Of a stretch of 64,000 nt of DNA, positions 52,193 to 61,484 are shown piece by piece (the stretch's first letter is position 1; each line of letters opens with the position of its first letter). Source of the DNA: Bedellia somnulentella (taxonomy: Eukaryota; Arthropoda; Insecta; Lepidoptera; Bedelliidae); the NCBI GenBank assembly GCA_963576735.1, contig OY755186.1, positions 13,069,970 to 13,133,969 of the forward strand, in the 5' to 3' direction. The position numbers and the translations under genes were made by a program. The notes under the pieces were generated by a model. The model made no database searches and was not told where the DNA came from. It saw only the letters and a program-made list of their open reading frames with translations.

Positions 52193-53849
52193 AATCAATT
52201 TACTAAATTATCACATCACCCAGCAACCACTTAAAAAGTCGAAATTTAGTTTTGCAACACAAAACGTATTCGACACAAACAAAGTCGATGCCGAGTTCGG
52301 ACCCGTGACATTAAAACCGCCTACCCTTTGAACTTTACCAAATCTAATATCACAAAGTTAATATGTATTTCACATTGAGTAACTGTATCATAGTTTTCCA
52401 TTAACCACAACAATAAAACGACCAATTGAATTCTACAACGAAATGCCACACCGCTTAGCATATCGCCCGTTTTATATCTAAAGACGCTGCTACACTGCGG
52501 AAAGGACGTTCCGTTTTAATGAATATGTCGTCGGGTTAGTGTGGCAGGGAAAGTTAATTGTTTAATCCTGTTTTAGAATGAATATGTGTTTTCATTTTCA
52601 TTAAACTACGGGTTAATGGAACGTTTGTTTAATATGAAGGTTATTTTAGAATTTTGAAAAGGGTATGGTTTTCTGCATAGTTTTGAGTGTATTGTTTATA
52701 TATGCATGTTTGCGTGCTATTGGTTTTTTCTTAAAGAAATTAGTAGCCTAGAGCCGCAAAGGCTATATTTTTGATTTTTTCGTATGTATGTTTTTTATTT
52801 TATTTTATAGCAACAGGTGTAGATTTTAATATATATTCGAATACAAGATTTGGTAATATTATATTGAGTATTTTATACAAAAGTATAAATAATAGTTAGC
52901 TTTAGTCCGCAAGTAATATTAGCCAGTTTTAGTTTTTGTACTAAACAGAACTTTGTTTTACATTCTATCCCTTGTTTTTGTCATTTACGTAACATAAAAA
53001 TTAAAGCAGTTCCGCTTAAAAAAAATGTATTTTTTTTATATCAGACCAATAACGGCTAATACAGTTGGTTCTAGGGAATAGCAGAATAATAAAAGTAAAG
53101 GTACAAATTTTCCATATGGAGTAACTTAATTAAAAAACAATAAACGCAGAGTCAATGCGATCACATTTCGTAAATGAACATTGTAGACACCACTTAAGTT
53201 CAACTAAATCAAATCTCCAAGTAGTTCTAATAAAAAAAACATATTAACCTCACAATGACTCGTGTGTTGCGGCCGAAAGGTCACATTATAATCTGTCGAA
53301 CATGTACGTGACCGATACAAAATGGAAGCCCTCTTTGTTCATAATTCGAAGTTTCTATTCTTCTGTCGTATCAAACACAAGCGCGCATGCGTGAGCGCAG
53401 ATGCTCGGTAAAATGGACCGCTATTTGCCTGTCTTTGTCCACTATTAATTTATTATGACATTCTCCTACTTTTACTACGGTAATGTGACTCGTGAAATTT
53501 TATGAAAGTTTATTTATGGTTTTGTATTTCGATTAGGTTTGAGAATTGTCTGAGAATGGTGGTTGGTATTGAAAGGAATTTCTGTTGTTATTTTTGTTGT
53601 GATGAATAAAATATTCATATGATGATGTAGTTGGTAAATCAAATTTTAAATAAGAGCTGATTAACCAAGGCATATAGTCTTAGCTAAATTGTAATTAGAG
53701 CCTCAAAACCTCGGATCTTCGGATTCGTAGCAGTAAAACAAAATCTCATAGAATCTATAATAGTATGTTTTAGTGCACCACACTATAATGTGTTTAACTT
53801 GAATGCACTACCAAAAGCACGTATAAAATTGTCGTCAAACTGGGAAATA
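52193..53849. other. Quiet stretch without recognised features
   Basis: No repeat family, no long frame. A modest GC-rich part (GTTGCGGCCGAAAGGTCACA near 53266; AAGCGCGCATGCGTGAGCGC near 53380). Possibly regulatory or intronic; unsupported. Confidence 0.4.
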
Positions 53850-54207
53850 AACATAAACGTTCACGCCGAATATCCCCGAAGGGGTTGGCAGAGGTACTAA
53901 TACTTCTGAACATCACGTGACTTTGTCACCTGGTGTTCAGAGTACCCACGTTTTGCATGGACAGTGTACTCACGTGATAGGGGTCAGGCCTATCGCCGTT
54001 TTGTACGAATACACTGTCACATGACTAAGTACAACTCAGCCATGTGGGTTTCCTCACGATATTTTCCCTTATCGTTAACAACCATGATAAATTAACCACA
54101 CATATGTCTTTAGAAAAGACAAATTGGTGTAGGCCCGACCCAGGATTTGAACACTAGTCGTTTGCACGATAACCGAGTGTTCTACCCACTGGGCTATCAC
54201 GGTTGCC
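53850..54207 (-). mobile_element. SINE-B1, near full length
   Basis: Minus strand CAACCGTGATAGCCCAGTGG, B box GTTCAAATCCTGGG, body, CCCCTTCGGGGATATTCGG and GTGAACGTTTATG. No clear target duplication, and the tail is short. Confidence 0.92.
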
Positions 54208-54485
54208 AGGGTAACTGTGTCTTTTTTACTCTGGCTCTACTTAGCTTCCAAAAGTGGTGGATTTTGCTGATATCCAAATATTATATACTACAACATGGGA
54301 TTTATATCATTAAGCGTGTGGAGGTTTAATTTTGTCATATTCTAGTTATGTAACGGATGTGTAATTTTAAAATATAAAATTTTCTCAGTAGTGCTTACTC
54401 CTAAAGAAATTTAGAGTGATGGTATTTTTTCAATGGATACTTCTGAAGGTAGTAAGATCATTTGACAAAGTAGTAAATTAAATCA

Positions 54486-54731
54486 GCTGTGTAGTGCGGC
54501 ATAGAATAGCACTACCCCATTTCTTCCGGTGGGTGTACGTAAGAGGCGACTAACGGTATTGGGGCTTTTAAGGGAATTTTGGGCGATGCGGTTGGAGACT
54601 CATCACCAACAACCTTTATTCTACCATCTTTTCCCCACTCAACTTCCAAAAGTGGCTGAGGAATTTGTAATTACTTAGCTCTGGCTACCCCTTCTAGGGA
54701 TTTATAGCCGTGAGTATATGTATGTATGTAT
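54486..54731 (+). mobile_element. SINE-A1, complete
   Basis: GCTGTGTAGTGCGGC to ATAGCCGTGAGTATATGTAT and a TATG tail. At least 13 bp of duplication (GTAAATTAAATCA at 54473-54485 and 54732-54744), possibly 17 bp because GCTG is shared. Confidence 0.93.
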
Positions 54732-54744
54732 GTAAATTAAATCA

Positions 54745-55342
54745 GCTGAGTGATTACTGGGTCTATTCATTACAAACAGGCAAAAATACGCAGATTTAAT
54801 ATTAATCGTATTTAGTATACAGTGTGAAGACTATGAAGAACTATTATTTTCATTAAAAAATAACACACATTGCTTAACAAAAAACAAGGTAATGAAGAAG
54901 AAAATACACTTCTAACATAGTGCCTAATTCTAAAATTCCATTTGTCAGACATTTCAACATTATGCAAACATGTAGGGCAAACATCACAGCTCTGCACTTA
55001 TTCTTAGACATTTTCATGACACAAATCAAATAACGTATCCTCCATAAATATGCTTCTGCCAGAACACCAGCTAAATACAGCAAATTACTCTTTAACTGCT
55101 TATTTAGAAACCCATTTAACCTTAACCTAACAGTGCCCATACTTCACCGTTGGCATGATATGTGTTTGTTATTACACTAGTAATAACGAGCGGTCTGCGC
55201 ACGCGCAACCGTGGGGTTTCTTGTCTTCCTGTTTCATTGCTGGGGTTAGTCATCAACTGCTCTCAGAAATATCTCATGGGCCAACGGTTAAAACACGCTG
55301 CACTTGTGAATTCAATTTGTGAGATAACTAAGTTTTGTAGAG
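54745..55342. other. No recognised gene
   Basis: Minus frames 54812-55140 overlap each other and lack recognisable content, though 54874-55140 is 88 codons long. Some GC near 55190 (GCGGTCTGCGCACGCGCAAC). Confidence 0.4.
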
Positions 55343-55512
55343 AACTTGAAAAAAAGGAAAAAAATGCTGCCTAAGAATACAGAGTTAAGAAAGTTGGAAT
55401 ACAAACAACAAAGTTAGAATATATAGTTAGAATACAAAATAGTTAGTTAGATAACAAAGTTAGAATACATAGTTTAGGGATTCTTACAAAATTATTAAAT
55501 ACAAATTAAATC

Positions 55513-55688
55513 ATACATCACGGCCATAAATCCCAAAAAGGGGTAGCCAGATATTTAGAGCTAGAAGCTCCTCAGACATATTTGGAAGTTGATAGGGGAC
55601 AAGATGGTAAAAATAAAGTATCGTTGGAAATGGGTCTTCCACCACATCGCCCAAAATCTAGTTACAGAAGCCCCATACCCTTAGTCTA
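55513..55688 (-). mobile_element. SINE-A2, 5'-truncated
   Basis: ACGGCCATAAATCCCAAAAA, TAGAGCTAGAAGCTCCTCAG and TTGATAGGGGACAAGATGG are A2. Its 3' end lies in the left arm of the long inverted repeat. Confidence 0.78.
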
Positions 55689-55756
55689 GTTCGTCAATAT
55701 ACGGCTGCAATGATGAATTAATACATTGTTTTCTTATGTTTGATCTAACTAAGGTA

Positions 55757-55878
55757 CATACATATACATGCATATACTCACGGCTATAAATCCCTAGAAG
55801 GGGTAGCCAGAGCTAAGGAATTCGAAATTCCTCAGCCAAGGTTGATAATAGTAATTTATGGCCGTGAGTATATGTATG
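55757..55878. mobile_element. SINE-A1 3' end facing a second SINE-A tail
   Basis: The minus-strand 3' third (55757-55840) is followed after about 12 bp by plus-strand ATTTATGGCCGTGAGTATAT, GTATG (55853-55878), so two SINE ends are inverted about the spacer. Confidence 0.7.
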
Positions 55879-56287
55879 ATTTAATGTCTATTTTATAATT
55901 TTGTAAGAGTTCCTTAACTATGTATTCTAACTTTGTAATCTAAATAACTAACTATTTTGTATTCAAACTATGTATTCTAACTTTGTTGTTTGTATTCTAA
56001 CTTCTTAACTATGTATTCTTAGGCAGCATTTTTTTCCTTTTTTTCAAGTTTTAACTAAGGTAACACAATATTTCTGAAATAGAGGTTGCCAACCGCATGG
56101 ACCAACAATAACAATCCTTGAACTTTGTCGAATTTATTCTTACTTCATACAAACCTTATCACGGCACTGCGCAAGAGTATTCTTTCGGACTCAAGCTGTG
56201 TGAAAAATTGAAACTCATAGTAAGGGGCTAAGTAAATAAACAATATTGTAGGTTTATATCTGTCCCGCACAACTCGGGTTCTTTTTA

Positions 56288-56330
56288 ATAAATAAAGAAT
56301 AAACAAAGGAAAGGAAAATTTCGACACAGG
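56288..56330 (-). mobile_element. tRNA-like element tail, inverted
   Basis: AAACAAAGGAAAGGAAAATT, TCGACACAGG is the reverse complement of the CCTGTGTCGA tail segment at 56427-56462. The two arms flank the tRNA-like unit at 56363-56435. Confidence 0.65.
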
Positions 56331-56362
56331 CATTTCGCAAGAATTTCACGCTGGCAGCCATT

Positions 56363-56435
56363 GACACGGTAGCTCAATTGGCAGAGCGACGGGGGCGTAT
56401 ACCCGAGGTCGCGGGATCGATTCCCGCCTGTGTCG
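56363..56435 (+). tRNA. tRNA-like pol III unit, copy 1 (degenerate)
   Basis: Acceptor GACACGG pairs with CTGTGTC (one G-T), D stem GCTC/GAGC, T stem GCGGG/CCCGC. The anticodon stem is one base out of register (extra G) and the T loop reads ATCGATT, so the B box is damaged. A TTTTT run lies three bases downstream. An intact decoding tRNA is unlikely; a tRNA-derived repeat or pseudogene fits better. Confidence 0.45.
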
Positions 56436-56520
56436 AAATTTTTCTTTCCTTTATTTATTAGTTATAATCCCCACATGAGGTTTTCATGAACAAAAAGATT
56501 TAAATTCGGGTTCTTTTTCC

Positions 56521-56892
56521 CTATTAGACGAAAATCTGTCTGAGGGTGTGTGTCTGCCATTAATCCTCGAAGGGATGGCAGAGGTACAGATGCTTTTGAA
56601 TATCGCAAGTCACTATCGTATTCTTCATACAGTTTTTGCCTACAAAGTATATGCGTAATACTTTGAAACACAAACATAATATTAACCGTAAAAAAAAACT
56701 GTTTTGGTTATTGTTATATACTACTCGTAACTCTGCAAACAAATTATCTTTCGCTTTCATATGTCTTACAAATAACCCATCAACCAATAGATATTTTAAT
56801 TAAACGCCAAATTGAACAATGTGTTTTCAACATATGTTTTATTATTATTAACATGTTCCAATCAACACTACAAGAAGTGAAAACAATTTAAT
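56521..56892. other. No recognised gene
   Basis: CGAAGGGATGGCAGAGGTAC at 56567-56586 resembles a minus SINE-B end. The preceding X segment (56470-56512) belongs to the tRNA-like element. Remainder unassigned. Confidence 0.4.
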
Positions 56893-57069
56893 TTAACGCA
56901 ACAAGATTAACACGTCTGAGTGATTGTACTTTGATTAACATATGATTGTTTTATGTTAGAGTTTCTCTGTCAGATACGATTCGGATTAAACTGGAAGAGT
57001 GGTTTCAAACTGATGTTCTCATGAGTCTTCCTACGAATACGTACACTCTACGTACGAATACTACACTTA
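56893..57069 (+). repeat. 177-bp direct repeat, left copy
   Basis: From TTAACGCAACAAGATTAACA to GTACGAATACTACACTTA. Identical in length to 60054-60230 with two mismatches that I can see (GGAAGAG/GGGAGAG; CTTCCTA/CTACCTA). The pair exactly brackets the RTE-T LINE plus nested Dong element. Confidence 0.9.
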
Positions 57070-57080
57070 ATAATAATAAT

Positions 57081-57953
57081 ACTGCACGGGAGGTTTTACA
57101 AGGTACTTCACGAACCTTTCGTAGACCGTAAAGCCTCCCTGCATTGTCTGCGTTTCGGGGACCTCTTTGGGGAAACCGAAGGTTTTGTCTGTGCAATACA
57201 GGACCAGGTTATCAAGACGCGGAACTATCGGAAATACATCCTAAAGGACGGTACCACAGACATCTGTCGAGCATGTGGCCGTCCCGGAGAGTCACTTAGG
57301 CATGTTATGTCCGGTTGTTTGGCTCTTGCTAACACTGAGTACTTGCACAGGCACAACCAAGCAGCCAAAATCCTGCATCAGGACCTCGCTCTAAAATACG
57401 GACTCTTGCAACAGAGGCTGCCGTATTACAAGTATCTGCCGGAGCCAATCCTAGAAAACGACCGTGCCAAAATCTATTGGGACCGATCTGTTATCACGGA
57501 CAGGACTATTCTAGCGAATAAGCCTGATATCGTGGTATGGGATCGGTCGCAGTCGAGGGTGTTTCTAGTGGATGTCACTATCCCTTATGACGAGGGTCTC
57601 GTGAAAGCCGAAACCGAGAAGCGTCGGAAATATCTCGATCTGGCTCACGAGATCACCGACATGTGGGGTGTGACTTCGACAGAAATAATCCCAATTGTTT
57701 TGTCCGCGAACGGGTTAATTCCAACCAGTCTCGCGACCAACTTGAGGCGGTTGGATTTCTGTGGCGTGTCGGTTCCAGCACAAATGCAGAAAGCGGTGCT
57801 GCTCGATACGGCTCGGATCGTCCTTCGGTTCTTGAACCTGACTCCCTGACCCCGACCGACTGTGCTCTTGTCGGGGAGTACCGCCTCTCCCATTTAAAAT
57901 TTATATTTTCATTTTCGGCCATGGGAGAGGCGAGAAACAAAAATGTTTTCCGA
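57081..57953 (+). mobile_element. Dong/R4-like LINE, copy 3, longest
   Basis: A 5'-truncated element inserted in a TAA run (57070-57080 and 57954-57970) that is the tail of the RTE-T LINE. It contains the coding region 57082-57849 and a 3' UTR with two strong stems (CCCCGAC/GTCGGGG; CGCCTCTCCCAT/ATGGGAGAGGCG). Dong elements are known to insert in TAA repeats in Bombyx, which supports the family name. Sequence comparison by search was not possible. Confidence 0.85.
57082..57849 (+). CDS. C-terminal region of a Dong/R4-type LINE polyprotein
   Basis: Open for 255 codons from the truncation point to the TGA at 57847-57849; the first Met is at 57307, but the frame clearly enters upstream. In order: a region with ETEGF and IQDQVIKTRNY (residues 31-50), a zinc knuckle C62-x2-C65-x8-H74-x4-C79, then a restriction-like endonuclease with KPD (residues 147-149) and VDVTIP (D164), followed by EKRRKY. 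This order (CCHC then PD-(D/E)XK-type endonuclease) is the known C-terminal layout of R2/R4/Dong-group LINEs, whose nuclease nicks the target to prime reverse transcription. The reverse transcriptase is missing. No internal stop or frameshift, unlike copy 2, so this copy is young. Confidence 0.85.
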   Translation: MHGRFYKVLHEPFVDRKASLHCLRFGDLFGETEGFVCAIQDQVIKTRNYRKYILKDGTTDICRACGRPGESLRHVMSGCLALANTEYLHRHNQAAKILHQDLALKYGLLQQRLPYYKYLPEPILENDRAKIYWDRSVITDRTILANKPDIVVWDRSQSRVFLVDVTIPYDEGLVKAETEKRRKYLDLAHEITDMWGVTSTEIIPIVLSANGLIPTSLATNLRRLDFCGVSVPAQMQKAVLLDTARIVLRFLNLTP

Positions 57954-58249
57954 AATAATAATAATAATAAAGCCTTTATTTCCCAAATTTATAAAGATTT
58001 ATAACATTGACAATATTAAATTAGTGTAACAATTAATGACAAAATTTAACTTACATCTATGTTTAGATTGTTATACAAGATTATATTTAAGGTAGGTTTT
58101 ATTCATGCTATTTCTATTTTATTTTATTTTTTATTTTATTTATTTTTATTAATTGTTATTGAATAGTTAGTACATACAAGATTAATTATTATAAATTAAC
58201 CCACCAATCAATTAGCAAAGAATGTTACAATTGATATAATTATACAATC

Positions 58250-59347
58250 CTATGTTTGGGACGTCCATTGTTGGACGTAGGCCTCCTCCATCCGTTTCCA
58301 GCAGTGTCTGTCAGCTGCGAGGCGCGTCCAAGCGCCGCCGGCCAGCTGCACGATGTCGTCCACCCAGCGCCGCCGCGGTCGGCTCCGCCGCCTCCTCGCG
58401 TCTCGCACCTGCCAGTGCAGCACCCTCTCGCTCCAGCGCCCATCGCTAGCACGTGTTACGTGACCTGCCCATCTCCATTTAAGACTGCACGCCATCGCTA
58501 CAACGTCGATAAGCTTTGTTTTTTGCCTTAATTCTGTGGTTCTAACTCTGTCGCTTAGCTTCAACCCCAACATGCTCCTTTCCGTTGACCGTTGAAAAAC
58601 TTGTGGCTTATTAGTTATCGTCTTTGTGAGAGGCCAAGTTTGGCATCCGTAAAGTAGAGTAGGCAGGACTATTGTATCGTAAGCTTTCTTTTTTAATTTA
58701 AGTGGTATACGTGATTTGAATATATCTTTCAATGACCAATATTTGTTCCACGCCCTAGCTATTCTTCTTCCAACCTCTTTTAGTGCCCAGTTTGTCATTG
58801 TGATCTTTTGCCCGAGGTATATATACTCGTTCACATATTTAATTTCTTTACCTTGAACAACTGTTTCTATGTGTTCACCATTTGTTAGTATACAGGTTTT
58901 TTCTGGGTTCATCTCAAGTCCGCATTCTCTACTCTTTTCATCAAGGGTGTGAAGCATAAACTGTAGTTCGTTATGGTTTTCGCTTAGTAGAACGATATCA
59001 TCAGCAAATCTTAATTTATTTAATCTTTCTCCATTGATATTTAAGCCGATAGAGTCCCATTCGAGTTTTCTAAAGATATGCTCTAGTAAGGCCGTAAAAA
59101 GTTTTGGTGAAATCGGGTCACCCTGTCTTACTCCTCTTTTGATATCGAACGGTTTACTTTTTCTATCAAGTTTGACCAAACCTTTGCTCTTTTTATATAT
59201 TTCTTTCAATATAAGTATATAATCATTGGACACTCCCTGTTCATTTAGAGCCGTCCATATCGGATCATGAAGAGCGGAATCAAATGCCTTTTTGTAGTCT
59301 ATAAACCCAATATATAGCCTTTTTTTTCTATTCTGAGAATTTTTCAA
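58250..59347 (-). pseudogene. RTE-T LINE reverse transcriptase, catalytic part and C-terminus
   Basis: 365 residues, open to the stop at 58250. Reverse-transcriptase motifs: FIDYKKAFD (first catalytic Asp, about residue 17), RGVRQGDPISPKLF (71-84), the FADD catalytic box (114-117), LPTLLYGCQTW in the thumb region, and the terminal WAGHVTRASDGRWSERVLHW, MEEAYVQQWTS. The arrangement is that of RTE-clade elements. The 5' side continues in another frame (59328-60053), with the shift lying in an A-rich run around 59318-59347 on the coding strand, so the protein is broken. The frame's first codon here is TTG, not a true start. GC-rich codons near the C-terminus (ARRRRSRPRRRW) contrast with the AT-rich upstream part. 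Confidence 0.87.
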
Positions 59348-60053
59348 TGATCTGGGTTAACGTAAACATGTGATCGGTTGTCGAATACTTGGCTCTAAAT
59401 CCTGCTTGTTCTCTCGGCTGGTTGAAATCAAGTGAAGGCGTAATGCGTTTTAAAATCAGCTGTGTAAAAAGTTTGTATATCGTCTGTAGAATACTTATTG
59501 GTCTATAGTTACCGATATCTTTGGAATCGCCTTTTTTGTACAGTAAGCAGATCACCGCAGTTTCCCATTGATATGGTATACTTCTCTCATGTAATATGTT
59601 GTTGAATAAAAATGTCAATAAAGGAGTGAGTGGTTCTTTGATTGCTTTTAGTATCTCATTTGTTATACCGTCTTCTCCTGGGGTTTTCATCGAAGACAGA
59701 GAAGAGATTACCATATTGACTTCGCACTCTAGAAATGGCAATGTAGAGTCATCTTCGGTGATTGAATTTCTCATATCGGAAGTATCACTTGGTGAAGCAT
59801 TTTCGCAATCATACAGCTTTTTGTAATAGTCGAAAGCTATATCTAATAGGTCGATGCGGTTGGTAGAGCTTTTGCCTTTTTTATTATATAGTTCAGGTAT
59901 CCACGGGCTGGATGTTTGTAATTGTGATTTTGCATTCTTAATTGATCCTCTTTTATCTAAGTTTTCTTCAATAATTTTTAATTTGTGCTCTTTGATAGAT
60001 TTATTTATTTTAGTTTTGATTTGTTTGTAGAGTTTGCTTAGACGACTTCTCTC
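59328..60053 (-). pseudogene. RTE-T LINE, linker and N-terminal part of reverse transcriptase
   Basis: Open from the truncation point at 60053 to a stop at 59328, about 241 codons; an internal Met occurs at 59774. It contains a lysine-rich linker and then MKTPGEDGITNEILKAI, VICLLYKKGDSKDIGNYRPI (the NYRPISL-type motif of LINE reverse transcriptases) and REQAGFRAKYSTTDH. The apurinic-like endonuclease that RTE elements carry upstream is absent because of 5' truncation. Overlaps 58250-59347 by 20 bp in a different frame, marking a one-base type shift. Confidence 0.87.
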
Positions 60054-60230
60054 TTAACGCAACAAGATTAACACGTCTGAGTGATTGTACTTTGATTAAC
60101 ATATGATTGTTTTATGTTAGAGTTTCTCTGTCAGATACGATTCGGATTAAACTGGGAGAGTGGTTTCAAACTGATGTTCTCATGAGTCTACCTACGAATA
60201 CGTACACTCTACGTACGAATACTACACTTA
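60054..60230 (+). repeat. 177-bp direct repeat, right copy
   Basis: Right partner of 56893-57069, starting exactly at the 5' truncation point of RTE-T and ending at ACTACACTTA before SINE-A1. Confidence 0.9.
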
Positions 60231-60246
60231 CGTCTATATATATATT

Positions 60247-60495
60247 GCTGTGTAGTGTCGGCCTAGAATAGCACTACCCCATTTCTTCCGGTGGGTGTAC
60301 GTTAGAGGCGACTAACGGTATTGGGGCTTTTAAGGGATTTTTGGGCGATGCGGTTGGGGACCCATCACCAACAACCTTTATTTTACCGTCTTTTCCCGAC
60401 TCAACTTTCCAAAAGTGGCTGAGGAATTTCTTATTCCTTAGCACTGGCAACCCCTCCTAGGGATTTATAGCCGTGAGTATATGTATGTATGTATG
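60247..60495 (+). mobile_element. SINE-A1, near full length
   Basis: GCTGTGTAGTGTCGGC to ATAGCCGTGAGTATATGTAT and TATG tail. TACGTCTATA at 60229-60238 and 60496-60505 is the likely duplication, with an extra TATATATT left of the head. Confidence 0.91.
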
Positions 60496-60599
60496 TACGT
60501 CTATACATGCCAAATAGAGTCAATAAATTATCGGCTAAGCTTCGAACTTAAATGGGGAAAATATTGTAGAACGATAAATAATCATACTCATAGCAGCAT

Positions 60600-60748
60600 C
60601 CGCAGCTTTTTCATTGGGCGATTTATTTTGAAAACAATCACCAACATCCTTTACTGCACACTTTCTCCACTTATTATTCAAAAATGTCGGGGAAATTTCT
60701 TATTCTAGCAACCCCTTTTTGTTGATACTTATAACCGTAACTATAGGT
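60600..60748 (+). mobile_element. SINE-A, decayed 3' half
   Basis: CATTGGGCGATTTATTTTGA, ACAATCACCAACATCCTTTA, TTCAAAAATGTCGGGG and TATAACCGTAACTATAG in family order. Confidence 0.6.
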
Positions 60749-60831
60749 ACGTTTAAAGTTAATAAATTAAAACCAGTCAAACTTCTCAGTATCACAAATA
60801 AATAAAGAATAAATAAAGGGAAGAAAAACTT

Positions 60832-60903
60832 CGACACAGGCGGGAATCGAACCCGCGACCTCGGGTATACGCCCCGACGCTCTGCCAATTGAGCCATCGT
60901 GTC
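60832..60903 (-). tRNA. tRNA-like pol III unit, copy 2 (best cloverleaf)
   Basis: On the minus strand: acceptor GACACGA/CTGTGTC (one mismatch, one G-T), D stem GCTC/GAGC, anticodon stem TCGGG/CCCGA, T stem GCGGG/CCCGC, perfect B box GGTTCGATTCC, and TTTTT five bases past the 3' end. The seven-base loop GCGTATA puts GTA (Tyr) at the anticodon, but position 33 is C, not the near-universal U, and there is no intron as usual for eukaryotic tRNA-Tyr. It is transcribable in principle, but probably not a decoding tRNA. Confidence 0.5.
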
Positions 60904-60975
60904 AATGGCTGCCAGCGCGAAATTCTTCTATACTTTATTTCTTTTAAACGTTTTAAGTAGTGTTTGCGTTTCGTA
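60904..60975 (-). repeat. Leader of the tRNA-like element
   Basis: GGCTGCCAGCGCGAAATTCT, TCTATACTTTATTTCTTTTA, AGTAGTGTTTGCGTTTCG recurs at 63418-63490 without the tRNA-like part, and its inner 20 bp at 56340-56360 inverted. Confidence 0.65.
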
Positions 60976-61287
60976 CCTATCAGTCGAACAAAGCGCGTTA
61001 TCTCCATCTAAACGCATCATGTCACTCCGTAGTGACTGCTGCTGGCTACCTCTCAACAACTATAATTGATGTGCTCTTAAACATTGCTCACAACATCGAC
61101 AGGTACAAGACATAAGCGAGCGCGATTTACTGATTTATCTTTTTTAAAACATCAGCTCATAGTGTTGTGATTTCATGAAAAAATAGTGATGAAAATTAAC
61201 ACTGTAGTTGTGTGGAACAATAAGAAATAACTATTTGGAATCTTTGAAAAATCATACATAGCTCCCTCTAATTAAATAAATATTAAC
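60976..61287. other. No recognised feature
   Basis: Unique-looking sequence between the two tRNA-like units. Confidence 0.4.
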
Positions 61288-61300
61288 GAGATGGTTTCAA

Positions 61301-61471
61301 ATAAATAAAGGAAAGAAAAATTTCGACACAGGCGGGAATCGAACCCGCGACCTCGGGTATACGCCCCGACGCTCTGCCAATTGAGCCACCACCTCACCGT
61401 GTCAATGGCTGCCAGCGCATTTATTAGTAATAATCCCCACATGAGCTTTTCATGAACAAAAAGATTTAAAA
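61301..61471 (-). mobile_element. tRNA-like mobile cassette with target duplication
   Basis: A 171-bp unit: tail (ATAAATAAAGGAAAGAAAAA), tRNA-like 61324-61403, leader GGCTGCCAGCGC, then the X segment AATCCCCACATGAGC to AAAAAGATTTAAAA. A perfect 13-bp duplication GAGATGGTTTCAA at 61288-61300 and 61472-61484 shows that the entire unit inserted as one piece. Confidence 0.85.
61324..61403 (-). tRNA. tRNA-like pol III unit, copy 3 with 8-nt insertion
   Basis: Same cloverleaf as 60832-60903, with a fully paired acceptor (GACACGG/CTGTGTC), but with eight extra bases (TGAGGTGG) between the acceptor and D arms. That would disrupt a normal tRNA. B box and TTTTT are intact. It lies inside a mobile unit. 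Confidence 0.45.
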
Positions 61472-61484
61472 GAGATGGTTTCAA

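Larger units (their letters stand above)
55343..56050. repeat. Long inverted repeat, arms about 190 bp
   Basis: Left arm 55343-55530 (AACTTGAAAAAAAGG, AATGCTGCCTAAGAATAC, ACAAACAACAAAGTTAGAAT) and right arm 55853-56050 are reverse complements at roughly 90% by eye. Each arm ends inside a SINE-A 3' end (GGCCATAAAT / ATTTATGGCC). The 320-bp spacer holds SINE-A pieces. Arms contain GTTAGAATACA sub-repeats. A transcript would form a long hairpin. Confidence 0.85.
57971..60053 (-). mobile_element. RTE-T LINE, 5'-truncated, TAA tail
   Basis: Minus-strand element: partial polyprotein 60053-58250, a 3' UTR of about 280 bp, then GGGAAATAAAGGCTTTATTA and TTA repeats. It is bounded by 177-bp direct repeats (56893-57069 and 60054-60230) that abut its tail and its truncated 5' end. 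The Dong element at 57081-57953 interrupts the TAA tail. Confidence 0.88.

Noticed and set aside
58252..58531. Plus-strand frames rich in Pro, Ala and Ser
   Set aside because: They are antisense to the GC-rich C-terminus of the RTE-T reverse-transcriptase region.
56893..60230. 177-bp direct repeats as LTRs of an LTR retrotransposon
   Set aside because: The interior is a minus-strand non-LTR element with a tail, there is no TG...CA terminus, primer-binding site or gag/integrase, and the repeats start exactly at the LINE truncation point.
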